From Canna indica (Eukaryota > Streptophyta > Magnoliopsida > Zingiberales > Cannaceae), in contig CP136891.1 of NCBI GenBank assembly GCA_034359265.1, positions 66,496,001 to 66,560,000 on the forward strand: DNA of 64,000 nucleotides, given 5' to 3'. Below the pieces are notes generated by a model. The model saw only the letters and a program-made list of their open reading frames with translations. It was not told the origin of the DNA and made no database searches. Positions 33,241 through 44,363 of this stretch are shown here, in pieces (positions within the stretch are counted from its first letter, which is position 1; each line of letters opens with the position of its first letter). The translations under genes and the position numbers were made by a program.

Positions 33241-33420
33241 CCTGCCTTACTCTCCCCTCGAGCTCGACTTGACCCCAAGTGTGATCCTGTCAGAAGTCGG
33301 GGCGCTGTAATCCTCTGTGTCTCCTAGTCGAGCTCGGCTCCGATGGTGTCCTGCAAAGACACTTTGACGCTCAAGTGAGAGAGAATCCCAGATAATAGGT
33401 ATGGAATTGGAATATAGAGT
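33241..33420 (-). repeat. LTR end fragment in opposite orientation
   Basis: On the minus strand this reads TCTCACTTGAGCGTC followed by AAAGTGTCTTTGCAGGAC, the same R/U5-type signature that occurs in plus orientation at 8450-8475. It belongs to another gypsy LTR or to an inverted piece of the same one. Confidence 0.5.
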
Positions 33421-34436
33421 ATACATGATGTGCGTCGTGTCTACTTTATGAGGTGTGTCTGTGTGTTTGACGATGATGTCTCCAGGAATCTCGTGGGGAT
33501 ATGCCTAGAAATGGATCGATTCTTATCCCTTAGATCACGAGCTTATTATTGCCAAATCCCTAATCCCTGGTGATAAATGAATGATGTTGATATCCTTGTT
33601 TGGCTGGGCGGAGCCCCCGAGCTAAGTCGTAGTTGGTTCGACCTAAGTCTGGTTCATGAGTAGGGGTGCTTTCGGCCCTAGTCCGATCGAGCCCAAAGAG
33701 CTGATCAGTCCACTTCTATATCAGTTTATGAATTCAAATATTCTCTTGTGTAAGTTTATAAATTATTTTCTAATTAGATATACTAAAGCATAATTTTATG
33801 AATAAAATAATATAAATCAAAGATGAAATTGAGATTGTTTTGGTTAACCAAACGTATTTTCAATTTTCGCACTAAAAACTAGCACCAAAATCAACACCGA
33901 ACAAATATTTTTTCATTGTTTTCATTTATTGGAACTTGAAAACCAAACATTCCAATCAAACACATTTTCAGCAAACAAGACAACTGAAACTGAAACCTAG
34001 CAAACTGAAACTAGGTTTCATTTTTCACAAAATGAAATAACGAAATAAATTTCGTTAAACAAACGTGCATTCCTACACCTCTCACTTCCCTTCTGCTAAC
34101 CTCCCTATTTTGCTCGACCCTGCCTCCCCTCCCTCCTCGACATCGGCGAGTGCTAGCACAAAGCACAACACCTTCCTCGCTCACCTCTCTGATGTCTATT
34201 GCACCCTCAAGCTCTAGTGCGCCCCCAATGTCGTCGCCCGCCACGGTCTCTTAACCACTCCGCCTACTTCCTCCATCGAGCCAAGGACGAGGGGGTATTT
34301 GATCTCATCTAGTCGTGACGAGTGAAGGTTCGCGTGCTCGGGCGGAAGGGTTCAAGGTCAAGAATATAAGGACAATTGACAATACATTGGCATCCATTTA
34401 AAGGGGAAAAGATCAGTGAAAGAAGTGGAGGCTTCA
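33421..34436. other. Mixed repeat-derived spacer
   Basis: No intact gene. 33830-34080 has GTTTTGGTTAACCAAACG at one end and CGTTAAACAAACG at the other, suggesting a degraded MITE. 34110-34300 is GC-richer and may be a gene fragment (a stretch reads FLAHLSDVYCTLKL), but I cannot identify it. Confidence 0.35.
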
Positions 34437-34738
34437 TCCATCAGCTAGAGAGACGAAGAGCTTGAGCTGGTCATCCCACCACTGTTCGACAACTGTACCA
34501 ATATCCTGGATGCAAAGGATCAAATACAGGCGAGGGAATTGTATCGGGAAGCAGTGTGTTTGGGTGGAGAAAAGGGTGCGGAAGCTGTTGTTGCATATGG
34601 ATATGCAAGAAGAACCCATTTGTTGGGGAGCCTCACATAATGCTAGGCCAGGTGTACCTGAACATGGGCAAGTATGAGGAGGCAGAGAGGGAGACGGAGA
34701 AGGGGCTAAAGCATGTGCTGGAATGGGGGAATAGCTGG

Positions 34739-35150
34739 CACTACTAGAAAAATGGTCATCAGCAACGGCTGATGCCGTTGCTGAGCCGTTGCTGAAGAGC
34801 ATCAGCAGCGGCTGAGCCGTTGCAATAGAGCCGTGACAGAAAGTCGCGTTGCTGATGACTTCGCAACGGATCAGCAACAGCCGCTCGGGCCGTCGCTCAA
34901 AACATTATCAGCAACGGCCGCTCGGGCCGTCGCTAAAACTATTATCAGCAACGGGTTTGCCACAGACCCGGAGCCATTGTTGATAACATTAATAGCAACG
35001 GCCGCTGAGTCCGTAGCAACGCCGTTAGTAAAACGTCGTCGCTAAGCCGTTGCTGTAGGTCATCAGCAACGGCTTTCGATACACTTTTAGCAACGGCTTT
35101 CCCACGGATACCCGTGGGAAAGCCGTTGCTGATGACCAATACCTGCAACC
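34739..35150. repeat. Outer CACTA subterminal repeats, second-gene side
   Basis: Many direct and inverted AGCAACGGC / GCCGTTGCTG copies after the TIR. The terminus CACTACTAGAAAAATGGTC is the mirror of the inner element's right end at 44363. Confidence 0.85.
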
Positions 35151-35436
35151 AGAAAATTTGAAAATTTCAAATTTCCATTGATACATTGATACATTTATCT
35201 TATACATAACTCATACACCCATACCCTCATACACACATTCATTCACACATCACAAACACCTCATACACATTCATTCACACATCACAAACACACCAACATA
35301 TATACATCAAAACAATTATACTTATATTGATAATTATCCACGATAGTATAAAAACAATTCAAATGCAAAATTGAAGTATCAATATCCAAACAAAATAAGT
35401 TAAACAAGTTCAATATCCAAACAAAAAATCTCACGA

Positions 35437-36972
35437 TCAAGATGGAGGATGGTCTGGATTATATGGCGGGGTCTGGAGCGCTTGAGTGTACACCGGCGTA
35501 GACTGACTCGAGGACGACGGATTAGATGATGCCGAAGAGATGCCTGCTTCGGGATGACCTGACATGTTGCGTAGCATAGATTGTATATCTGCCATCATCT
35601 GACTCTGGCGCTCCATCATCTCAGTCTGACGCGCGACCGTCTCCTCTAGAGTCCTTATTCTGTTACTATGATCATAACTGGATCTAGAGGTGGACGGCCG
35701 CTCACCAGCGACCGGAGGGGTCGGTGCCCCAAGTGGCCCTAGTACGGCTCGCGCATGACCACTATCTGCGAAGCCATATACGCGGCCATGGTCCCAGCCA
35801 CCTGCGGCCTCGACCCACGATGCTGCGTCAAAGTCCTCGGGGGTACCCCCGCGCTGCACCACCGTCTGGCTGTAGGTCTCCTACTCGAGTTTGATTTTTT
35901 GTTTAATATTTATCATAAAACTTAAATTATAAATATATAATGAATAATTTAAACAAATATATAATTACCATAATGTATGCAGCGCGGTTGTGGATGTACT
36001 CCCCCGTCCCATGTGCTCGACGGTGAGTCCGCTCAAACACCGCCATCGGGGAGGGTCGCTGGACACTCCCGTCATCCGACACCGTCGTCTACATTTACAA
36101 AACAAATACATTAATTAGTACACATAATAACAAATAAAATATATAATTAAAAGATATACTTACCATACGGTTTGCGTGCACTGCAAATGCAACAGAGCCG
36201 CCGGTGTGATGCGCTGCTCCTCCCGACATGCGATTTCTAGCCGCATTCCGAGAAACCTCCTGCCATCGATTCGTCGACCATATCCCCACGAGCTGGTCCC
36301 ATATATCCGGAGTAATCCAACTGGGGCCGTATCCCCGAGTCTCCGCGATGTTAGTGGTCCCAGCTCGGGCCATCGCTTGGGACCGAGCCTGCCCCAGCTG
36401 CCCGTTGTACCTTGCCCGGGAAATAGCCTCCCAGGCAGCGTAAATGAAGGGCCTCTGGTCCTCGGCCCATGTATAGCGAGCCTGCAAAATAATAATATCA
36501 GTACCAATATTAATATATCATCATGCATGTAAAAAATAATAATAATACGTGCCTCAAACTCGCGCCATAACATGTCGACGTGCTTGCTAGGCACGTGAGA
36601 CCACGTAGGCCATGCCCCGTGCATGTATCGTCGAATAGTAGAAGAAATGCTCCTCGACACTTCTTCTTGCTCGAACCTGCACAACAAAAATAAATTTTAA
36701 TATTATATTATGATATAATGAATTTGTAATGATTCATAATTCATGATATATTACCGCTCCCCAATCACGCTAATCAATCTACGTGACTCTGTGGCTGGTG
36801 GAGGCTGCCACTTGTTCGGCCCGCGTGGCCACCTACGTCTGGATGTACTAGCCTCGGCAGTATCATCGGAATGAGGATCAGCAACAGGTGGATCAGCAGC
36901 ATGAGTAAGTGCTGGAGTCTCACCGATCGGAGACTCCGAAACTCTCCTGCGTCGATAACCACGACCAGACAT
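35437..36972 (-). CDS. CACTA second protein (TNPA-like, Transposase_24 family), outer copy
   Basis: Five exons inferred by splice sites and by parallel with the inner copy: 36755-36972, 36553-36676, 36164-36481, 35969-36088, 35437-35880, giving about 407 residues with no stop. The exon 2 donor appears to be GC rather than GT. Contains an Arg-rich Ser N-terminus (SGRGYRRRR), a WREFEARYTWAEDQRPF core, FERTHRRAHGTGEYI, which is typical of plant Ptta/En-Spm proteins, and a Gln/Met-rich coil (MERQSQMMADIQSM). In En/Spm the second protein binds the subterminal repeats and assists transposition; that role is inferred here. Confidence 0.72.
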
Positions 36973-37070
36973 ATCTGTCGAACAGACATATAATCAGATT
37001 ATTGTATAAATAGTAGAGATATATTTAATAAAATATATACTTTACAATTATTCTTCATCATCTGAATAAT

Positions 37071-37376
37071 CACTACTAGAAACTTCGTCTTCAGCAACGG
37101 CTATCAGCGACGGCCGCTCAAGCCGTTGCTATTTGCAACGGCATTCTTACGGCCGCCCGACCCGTTGCAGAAAACTGTATCTGCAACGGCGTTCTAACGG
37201 AAACCCGAGCCGTTGCTGATTATTTTAATTATCAGCAACGGCTTTCGGACGGAAAGGCGAGCCGTTGCTTATATTTTAATTTTCAGCAACGGCTTGCTAA
37301 CGGATAAGTGAGCCGTTGCTGATGATAACTTATCAGCAACGGCGTTCTAACGGGCAAGTGAGCCGTTGCTGATAAG
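37071..37376. repeat. Inner CACTA subterminal repeats, transposase side
   Basis: Alternating CAGCAACGGC and GCCGTTGCTG motifs separated by 20-40 bp, immediately upstream of the TATA box, so they overlap the transposase promoter. Confidence 0.85.
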
Positions 37377-37378
37377 TT

Positions 37379-37384
37379 TATATA
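37379..37384 (+). promoter_or_regulatory. TATA box of inner transposase gene
   Basis: TATATA in AAGTTTATATAGGGC, just after the subterminal repeats and before a GC-rich leader. A consensus donor CAGGTAAGT at 37521-37529 suggests the leader exon is spliced to an acceptor shortly before the start codon. Confidence 0.6.
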
Positions 37385-37814
37385 GGGCACGCTCTCGCGC
37401 CCGACTCTTCTTCCTCCCGCTGCTCGCTGCTGCTGCCGCCGCTCCTGCCGATGCCACTCGCCGCCGCTGCTGCCGCTGCTGCCGACGCCGACGACGCCGA
37501 CCGCTGCTGCCGACTTGTTCAGGTAAGTCTCCCCTGCTGCCGTCTCTTCCCTGCGGCCGGCGGAAATCACCCGACCGAAACCCTATTTCTAGGGTTTCGG
37601 CCGATGGCCGCCGCCGGACCTTCTGCAGTGGCCGGACATTATGTCCGGCCACTGTACGCCGGCGCCGGAGGGTGGACTCCGGCGCCGGAATTTACTATAT
37701 ATATATATAGTTTATATTATTTTATATTTGTTAATTAATTATTTAATAATTGTTAATTAATTGTTTAGATTAATTGTTTAATTTGTTAGATTAATTATTA
37801 GGGTTTAGATTAAT

Positions 37815-38048
37815 TTCGGACGCGCACCGGAATCGTCCACTTCGGACGCGCGCCGGTATCGTCCACTTCGGACGCGCGTCGGTATCATCCACTTCGGACG
37901 CGCGCCGGTATCGTCCAATTCAGACTCGCACCGGAATCGTCCACTTCGGACGCGCGCCGGAATCGTCCAATTCGGACTCGCGCCGGAATCGTCCACTTCG
38001 GACTCGCGCCGGAATTGTCCACTTCGGACGCGCGCCGAAATCGTCCAA
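37815..38048. repeat. 26-bp GC-rich tandem repeat in transposase leader, 9 units
   Basis: TTCGGACGCGCGCCGG ... ATCGTCCA repeated every 26 bp, nine units. The outer copy has about seven (45833-46013, reverse) and copy 1 has none. It lies in the presumed leader intron. Frames through it are repeat artefacts. Confidence 0.9.
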
Positions 38049-38253
38049 TATGGACTCGAACTGTCTCGAAACATTTAGAAAATAATCATCCTCCGACGAG
38101 TTGATATGTTTCACGTACGCATCGACGATCGGATATGATTTAGCAAAACCTTAGATCCGTTCGGGAATTGTATGTTCGTGTAAAAGAAGTAGATGATCTT
38201 TTATACGACGTACAATTCTTGAATTGTCCCTGATTGGACAATTTGGGAATATA

Positions 38254-38443
38254 GTTATTTGTACTGCACTTACGTTTTTATTTTAACTGTTAACTAATTA
38301 TTCTAAATTTCGGCAACATCTCTCTTGTTCTCCGATACGCGCCCAGATGATATGCGTATTCGGAGAACTGTAGGGAGATGCTGTCGAAATTTAGAATAAT
38401 TAATTAACAGTTAAAATAAAAACGTAAGTGCAGTACGAATAAC
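38254..38443. repeat. Long hairpin in the inner transposase leader
   Basis: 190-bp foldback, arms about 85 bp, loop near 38345-38355. Equivalent to 787-976 in copy 1 and missing from the outer copy because of its deletion. Confidence 0.88.
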
Positions 38444-38517
38444 ATAAATCCCGAATGGAATAGGACAATCTCACCTAAAGACATTAACCAAAGAAATTAT
38501 CATTGATTGACAGAATC

Positions 38518-41500
38518 ATGTCGGCTGATTGAAGTTGGATGTACCGACGTCTTGATCGTGGAGCTTTAACGAATGAGTTTCGATTAGGCGTAACGTACTT
38601 CCTTAATTTCGCCTATTCGAATCGAAATTTCGTTAGCATGGGTGATCAAATCCGATGTCCGTGCCGCATTTGTTCAAATGGACGATTTTTCGATCGGGAG
38701 ACTGTCACTCTGCATCTATATACCAAAGGATTTGCACCGAGATATTTTCTATGGACTTGTCACGGGGAGTCACGCGAAGTCGGGACGTCGAGCAATCCTG
38801 TTGTTCAGACATATGGTGAATCTTCCTTTGCTGGTGCTTCTTCATCCGGTCAATGTAATCCCTATAGAACTATGATACTTGATAGTCTTGGGGGTCAATT
38901 CCGCCTGAATGATAATGTTGATCGGCCAGTTCTTCAGACATCAGTCCCACCAGATACTACAGCGGTTGATATCACAGAAGTAGGGGCTGCGGTAGAGATT
39001 GAATTACCGAATAAAGAAGCTGCAGAATTTTACGAGATGTTGAAAGCTGCCGATGAACCTTTGTATGAGAATTGTCCTAAATACACTAGGTTTTCAGCAA
39101 TGACACAGCTCTTAAGCATCAAGGCCGATTGTAATATCAGCGGAGTTGCGTATGATCGGATTGCTGGATTGATTAATGGAATGCTGCCTACTGATAACAA
39201 GTTTGAGCCTACTTTTTATAAGACTAAAAAACTAATGAGAAAATTGGGGCTTGGGTACGAAAAAATACACGCGTGCCAAAATAACTGCATTTTATATTAT
39301 AAAGAAAATGTGCAGTTGGATAAATGCCCTGTATGTCAACACCCTCGTTACAAGGAGAAGAAATCGGTCCGACAAAAAAATATCTCGTTTAAGGTGCTTC
39401 GGTATTTTCCACTAACACCGAGGCTTCAAAGGTTATTCATGTCGGAAAAGACAGCCCCCTACATGAGTTGGCATGCAAGAAGTCGTGATGATACAGTAAT
39501 GACTCATCCATCTGACAGTGAAGCATGGAAACATTTGGATACATGTTATCCTTCATTTGCTAGGGATACTAGAAATATCAGATTGGGATTGTGCACAGAT
39601 GGTTTTAATCCGTTTGGATATTCTGCAACTCCTTATTCAGTTTGGCCAGTGCTGCTGATAGTTTATAATTTGCCACCGTCAATGTGCATGAAAGATGAAT
39701 TTATTTATCTTTCGATGATTATTCCGGGTCCTAAGGGTCCGCGAAAAGAAATTGACATATTTCTCAGACCCTTGATAGATGAATTGAAAACATTGTGGAC
39801 TGAGGGAGCTGTCACTTATGATTGTCATCAGAAGCAAAACTTCAATTTAAAGGCCGCGGTCTTGTGGACAATCAATGATTTCCCCGCGTACGGCATGTTG
39901 TCGGGTTGGAGCACTCACGGCCGACTCTCTTGCCCGTATTGTATGGAACACTCTAAATCAATCAGTCTTCAGAACGGACGAAAAATCTCATTCTTTGATT
40001 GTCATCGTCGATTCCTACCGGTTCATCACCAGTATCGAAGGAATCGTAATAAATTTACTAAGGGCAGAGTCGAAAGAGATGGGCCACCACCGATGTTGTC
40101 TGGTGAACAAATGTTAGCACGTGTTTCAGCACTTCCAGATATTGTATTCGGTCGCAATGAAAGAGTGTCAGGTTTTGGCCAAACACACAACTGGGTGAAA
40201 AAAAGTATCTTTTGGGAATTGCCCTATTGGAGTTCATTATTGATTCGACATAATTTAGATGTCATGCACATTGAAAAAAATGTGTTTGATAATATTTTCA
40301 ACACTGTGATGGATATTTCTGGAAAAACTAAAGATAATGTTAAAGCCCAACATGATCTGAAAATACTTTGTAAAAGACCAGAGTTGGAGTTACAAGAGGT
40401 CAACGGACGATATCTGAAACCGAAGGCCCTATATGTGTTAAATAAACAACAGATCAAAGATGTTTGTCAATGGGTAAAAGAACTCAGATTACCCGATGGA
40501 TATGCTTCAAACTTATCTCGATGTGTGAACGTCGATGATTGCAAAATATCAGGGATGAAGAGCCATGATTGTCATGTATTCATGCAGAGATTACTTCCGA
40601 TCGTATTTCGAGATCTTCTACCTGATAATATTTGGGGTCCGTTGACTGAATTAAGTATGTTTTTTAGAAGCATCTGTGCAAATGTCCTTCGAGTCGAAGA
40701 TATGTCAACACTTGAAAATAATATTGTTGAAATCATATGCAAGCTGGAGCAGTTTTTCCCTCCTGCATTTTTTGACTCGATGGAGCATCTACCGATACAC
40801 TTGGCATACGAGGCACGAGTTGGTGGCCCCGTTCAATATCGTTGGATGTACTTATTTGAAAGATACATGAATCGTCTGAAGAAAAAAGTAAAGAACACCG
40901 CAGCTGTTGAAGGATCAATATCTGAATCGTATATCATCCAAGAAATTTCAACATTCTGCTCATTTTACTTTGAATCGACAGTACAGACAAGATTTGATCG
41001 TCTTCCACGTAACGACGACGGGGGTGTTCGACATTCAGATGGACGTTTAAATATATTTTGTCACTCTGGTCGTGCTTTTGGTTCTCGTCCATCTCGACAC
41101 TTAAGCGATGGAGAGTATCATTTGGCACACTTGTATGTATTACTCAATTGCCCAGAGATTGAATAATTCATTGAAATATTTGACATTGAGATGGTGCAAA
41201 AATACTCTATTCACAACGATCAAGAATTGGAGACATTACGGAATCGTGATTTCCCTTCTTGGATTCAGACTTACAGCAAAGATCACAGAGCTGAAATAGA
41301 TGAAAAAATATTTGAGTTTGTTAGTGGACCGTCGCGACTTGTGTCGTGCTATAGCGGATATTTTGTTAACGGGTATAAATTTCACACGGTTGAATATTCA
41401 TCTACAAAAAAGACGATGAATGCTGGGGTCTGCGTGAAAGGGACAACCTATGTTGAATGTGATATGGATTTTTATGGACTGGTGGAAGAAGTGATAGAGT

Positions 41501-41988
41501 TGCACTACTTCGGCTTGAAATCAGTGATCCTATTTAGATGTCATTGGTTCGATACAACAGAAAGGGGCATGAAAGTTCATCCAAAATACAAACTTGTTGA
41601 GGTCAATTACAAATCGAAATTGGCAGCAAATGAGCCTTTTATATTGGCATCACAAGCCGAACAAGTATATTACGCGAAGTATCCGGCTCGAAATAAAGAT
41701 AGAGTAGATTGGCGTGTAGTCTGTAAGACAAAAGGTAGAGGAAAAATTGATCCGATAGTAGGAGAAAATGATCCTCCTGGTTTCTATCAAGAAGATGATC
41801 TTCCTGCTGTGGATCGTATTATTCCAATACTCGAGGATGCAGACACAACGTCAATTCAATTAGAAGTTGAATATGCTGATGATGACGATCATGAAATTGA
41901 GGAAGCTGGAGATGAAGAAGATGACGAAGAGGAAGAAGAGGAAGAAGAAGAAGAATTCGAAGACTATTATTCAGATGATGAGGAATAA
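38518..41988 (+). pseudogene. TNP2-type CACTA transposase, nearly full length, two stop codons
   Basis: One continuous frame of 1157 codons if TGA at 38530-38532 and TAA at 41164-41166 are read through. Copy 1 has CGA at the first and the outer copy CAA at the second, so both stops are recent C-to-T changes. Domains: transposase-associated N-terminus (SWMYRRLDRGALTNEF); Cys motif CPCRICSNG at about 47; TNP2 core from about 200 to 620 (VLRYFPLTPRLQRLF, LDVMHIEKNVFDNIF). A DUF4218-like part follows near 690 (RDLLPDNIWGPLTELSMFF), then a DUF4216-like part near 990 (VIELHYFGLKSVILFRCHWF) and an acidic Glu/Asp tail. From the internal ATG at 38539 an 875-residue protein could still be made, lacking the C-terminal 24 percent. 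Confidence 0.9.
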
Positions 41989-42065
41989 TTGTAAAGTATA
42001 TATATTTTATTAAATATATCTCTACTATTTATACAATAATCTGATTATATGTCTGTTCGACAGAT

Positions 42066-43649
42066 ATGTCTGGTCGTGGTTATCGACGCAGGAGAGCTTC
42101 GGAGTCTCCGATCGGTGAGACTCCAGCACTTACTCATGCTGCTGATCCTCCTGTTGCTGATCCTCATGAGGATGATACTGCCGAGGCTAGTACATCCAGA
42201 CGCAGGCGGCCACGCGGGCCGAACAGGTGGCAGCCTCCACCAGCCACAGAGTCACGTAGATTGATCAGCGTGATTGGGGAGCGGTAATATATCATGAATT
42301 ATGAATCATTACAAATTCATTATATCATAATATAATATTAAAATTTATTTTTGTTGTGCAGGTTCGAGCAAGAAGAAGTGCCGAGGAGCATTTCTTCTAC
42401 TATTTGACGATACATGCACGGGGCATGGCCTACGTGGTCTCACGTGCCTAGCGAGCACGTCGACATGTTATGGCGCGAGTTTGAGGCACGTATTATTATT
42501 TTTTTTACATGCATGATGATATATTAAGAATTGGTACTGATATTATTATTTTGCAGGCTCGCTATACATGGGCCGAGGACCAGAGGTCCTTCATTTACGC
42601 TGCCTGGGAGTCTATTTCCCGGGCAAGGTACAACGGGCAGCTGGGGCAGGCTCGGTCCCGAGCGATGGCCCGAGCTGGGACCACTAACATCGCGGAGACT
42701 TGGGGATACGGCCCCAGTTGGATTACTCCGGATATATGGGACCAGCTCGTGGGGATATGGTCGACGGATCGATGGCAGGAGGTTTCTCAGAATGCGGCTA
42801 GAAATCGCATGTCGGGGGGAGCAGCGCGTCACACCGGCGGCTCTGTTGCATTTGCAGTGCACGCAAACCGTATGGTAAGTATATCGTTTAATTATATATT
42901 TTATTTGTTATTATGTGTACTAATTAATGTATTTGTTTTGTAAATGTAGACGACGGTGTCGGATGACGGGACTGTCCAGCGACCCTCCCCGATGGCGGTG
43001 TTTGAGCGGACTCACCGTCGAGCACATGGGACGGGGGAGTACATCGACAACCGCACTGCATACATTGTGGTAATTATATATTTGTTTAAATTATTCATTA
43101 TATATTTATAATTTAAGTTTTATGATAAATATTAAACAAAAAATCAAACTCGAGTAGGAGACGTACAGCCGGAGGGTGGTGCAGCGCGGGGGTACCCCCG
43201 AGGACTTTGACGCAGCATCGTGGGTCGAGGCCGCAGGTGGCTGGGACCATGGCCGCGTATATGGCTTCGCCGATAGTGGTCATGCGCGAGCCGTACTAGG
43301 GCCACTTGGGGCACCGACCCCTCCGATCGCTGGTGAGCGGCCGTCCACCTCTAGATCCAGTTATGATCATAGTAATAGGATAAGGACACTAGAGGAGACG
43401 GTCGCGCGTCAGACTGAGATGATGGAGCGTCAGAGTCAGACGATGGCGCGTCAGAGTCAGACGATGGCGCGTCAGAGTCAGACGATGGCGAATATAGAAT
43501 CTATGCTACGCAACTTGTCGGGTCATCCCGAAGCAGGCATCTCTTCGGCATCATCTAATCCATCATCCTCGAGTCAGTCCACGCCGGTGTACACTCAAGC
43601 ACTCCAGACCCCGCCATATGATCCAGGCCATCCTCCATCGTCATCGTGA
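42066..43649 (+). pseudogene. CACTA second protein (TNPA-like), inner copy, one stop
   Basis: Exons 42066-42283, 42362-42485 (GC donor), 42557-42874, 42950-43069, 43158-43649; 423 residues if the TGA at 42405-42407 is read as the CGA found in the outer copy. Same domains as 35437-36972. The coil has the heptad-like RQSQTMA three times (21-bp tandem units at about 43430-43495), where the outer copy has about one. It is the third C-to-T stop in this element. Confidence 0.8.
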
Positions 43650-43969
43650 GATTTTGTTTATATTGACTTTGTTACTCAGATATTGAACTTGTTTAATTTA
43701 TATTGACTATGTTATTGAGATGTTGATACTTCAATTTTACATTTGAATTGTGTTTATACTATCGTGGATAATTATGAATATAAATATAATTGTTTTGATG
43801 TATATCTTGGTGTGTTTGTGATGTGTGAATGAATGTGTATGAGATGTTTGTGATGTGTGAATGAATGTGTGTATGAGGGTATGGGTGTGTGAGTTATGTA
43901 TCAGATAAATGTATCAATGTATCAATGGAAATTTGAAATTTTCAAATTTTCTGGTTGCAGGTATAGGTC

Positions 43970-44363
43970 ATCAGCAACGGCTTTCCCACGGGCGTCCGTG
44001 GGAAAGCCGTTGCTAAAAGTGTATCGAAAGCCGTTGCTGATGACCTACAGCAACGGCTTAGCGACGGAGTTTTACTAACGGCGTTGCTACGGACTCAGCG
44101 GCCGTTGCTATTAATGGTATCAGCAACGGCTCCGGGTCTGTGGCAAAACCGTTGCTGATAATATTTTTAGCGACGGCCCAGCGGCCGTTGCTGATAATGT
44201 TTTGAGCGACGGCCCGAGCGGCCGTTGCTGATCCGTTGCTAAGTCATCAGCAACGCGACTTTCTGTCACGGCGCTATTGCAATGGCTCAGCCGTTGCTGA
44301 TGCTCTTCAGCAACGGCTCAGCAACGGCATCAGCCGTTGCTGATGACCATTTTTCTAGTAGTG
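43970..44363. repeat. Inner CACTA subterminal repeats, second-gene side
   Basis: Dense AGCAACGGC / GCCGTTGCT motifs ending in the TIR. Mirror image of 34739-35150. Confidence 0.85.

Larger units (their letters stand above)
8380..33420 (+). mobile_element. Decayed Ty3/gypsy retrotransposon, split by later insertions
   Basis: Pieces in order: LTR tail and leader (8380-8560), gag N-part (8560-8999), gag middle (26706-27043 and 27776-28155), gag zinc knuckle (30324-30512), then protease, RT and integrase remnants (about 30760-32650) and 3' LTR-like sequence (about 32690-33240). Joining the pieces across each insertion restores gag homology. The breaks carry copia A (TSD GTCCC), a nested hAT-like pair and a Pack-MULE. 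Many stops and an internal pol deletion make it a relic. The exact LTR limits are not visible. Confidence 0.75.
37071..44363 (+). mobile_element. Inner CACTA transposon, full length
   Basis: CACTACTAGAAA at 37071 to TTTCTAGTAGTG ending at 44363, 7293 bp, flanked by AAT (37068-37070 and 44364-44366). Its left end matches the outer element's right end and its right end matches the outer's left end, so the two are family members in opposite orientation. The insertion lies in the last codons of the outer TNP2, and removing it restores EDYYSDDEE plus stop. Contains promoter, leader repeats, hairpin, TNP2 and a second gene in order. Confidence 0.95.

Noticed and set aside
37365..37738. Ala/Arg-rich frames near the inner CACTA promoter
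   Set aside because: GC-rich untranslated leader with a consensus splice donor; frames are open on both strands with no domain.
37815..38048. CRISPR-like array
   Set aside because: Units are contiguous with no unique spacers, and the setting is a plant transposon.
37805..38114. Protein from the 26-bp repeat (RSGRFRRES-like words)
   Set aside because: The unit is 26 bp so the frame rotates every copy; it lies in the CACTA leader and reads on the wrong strand for that element.
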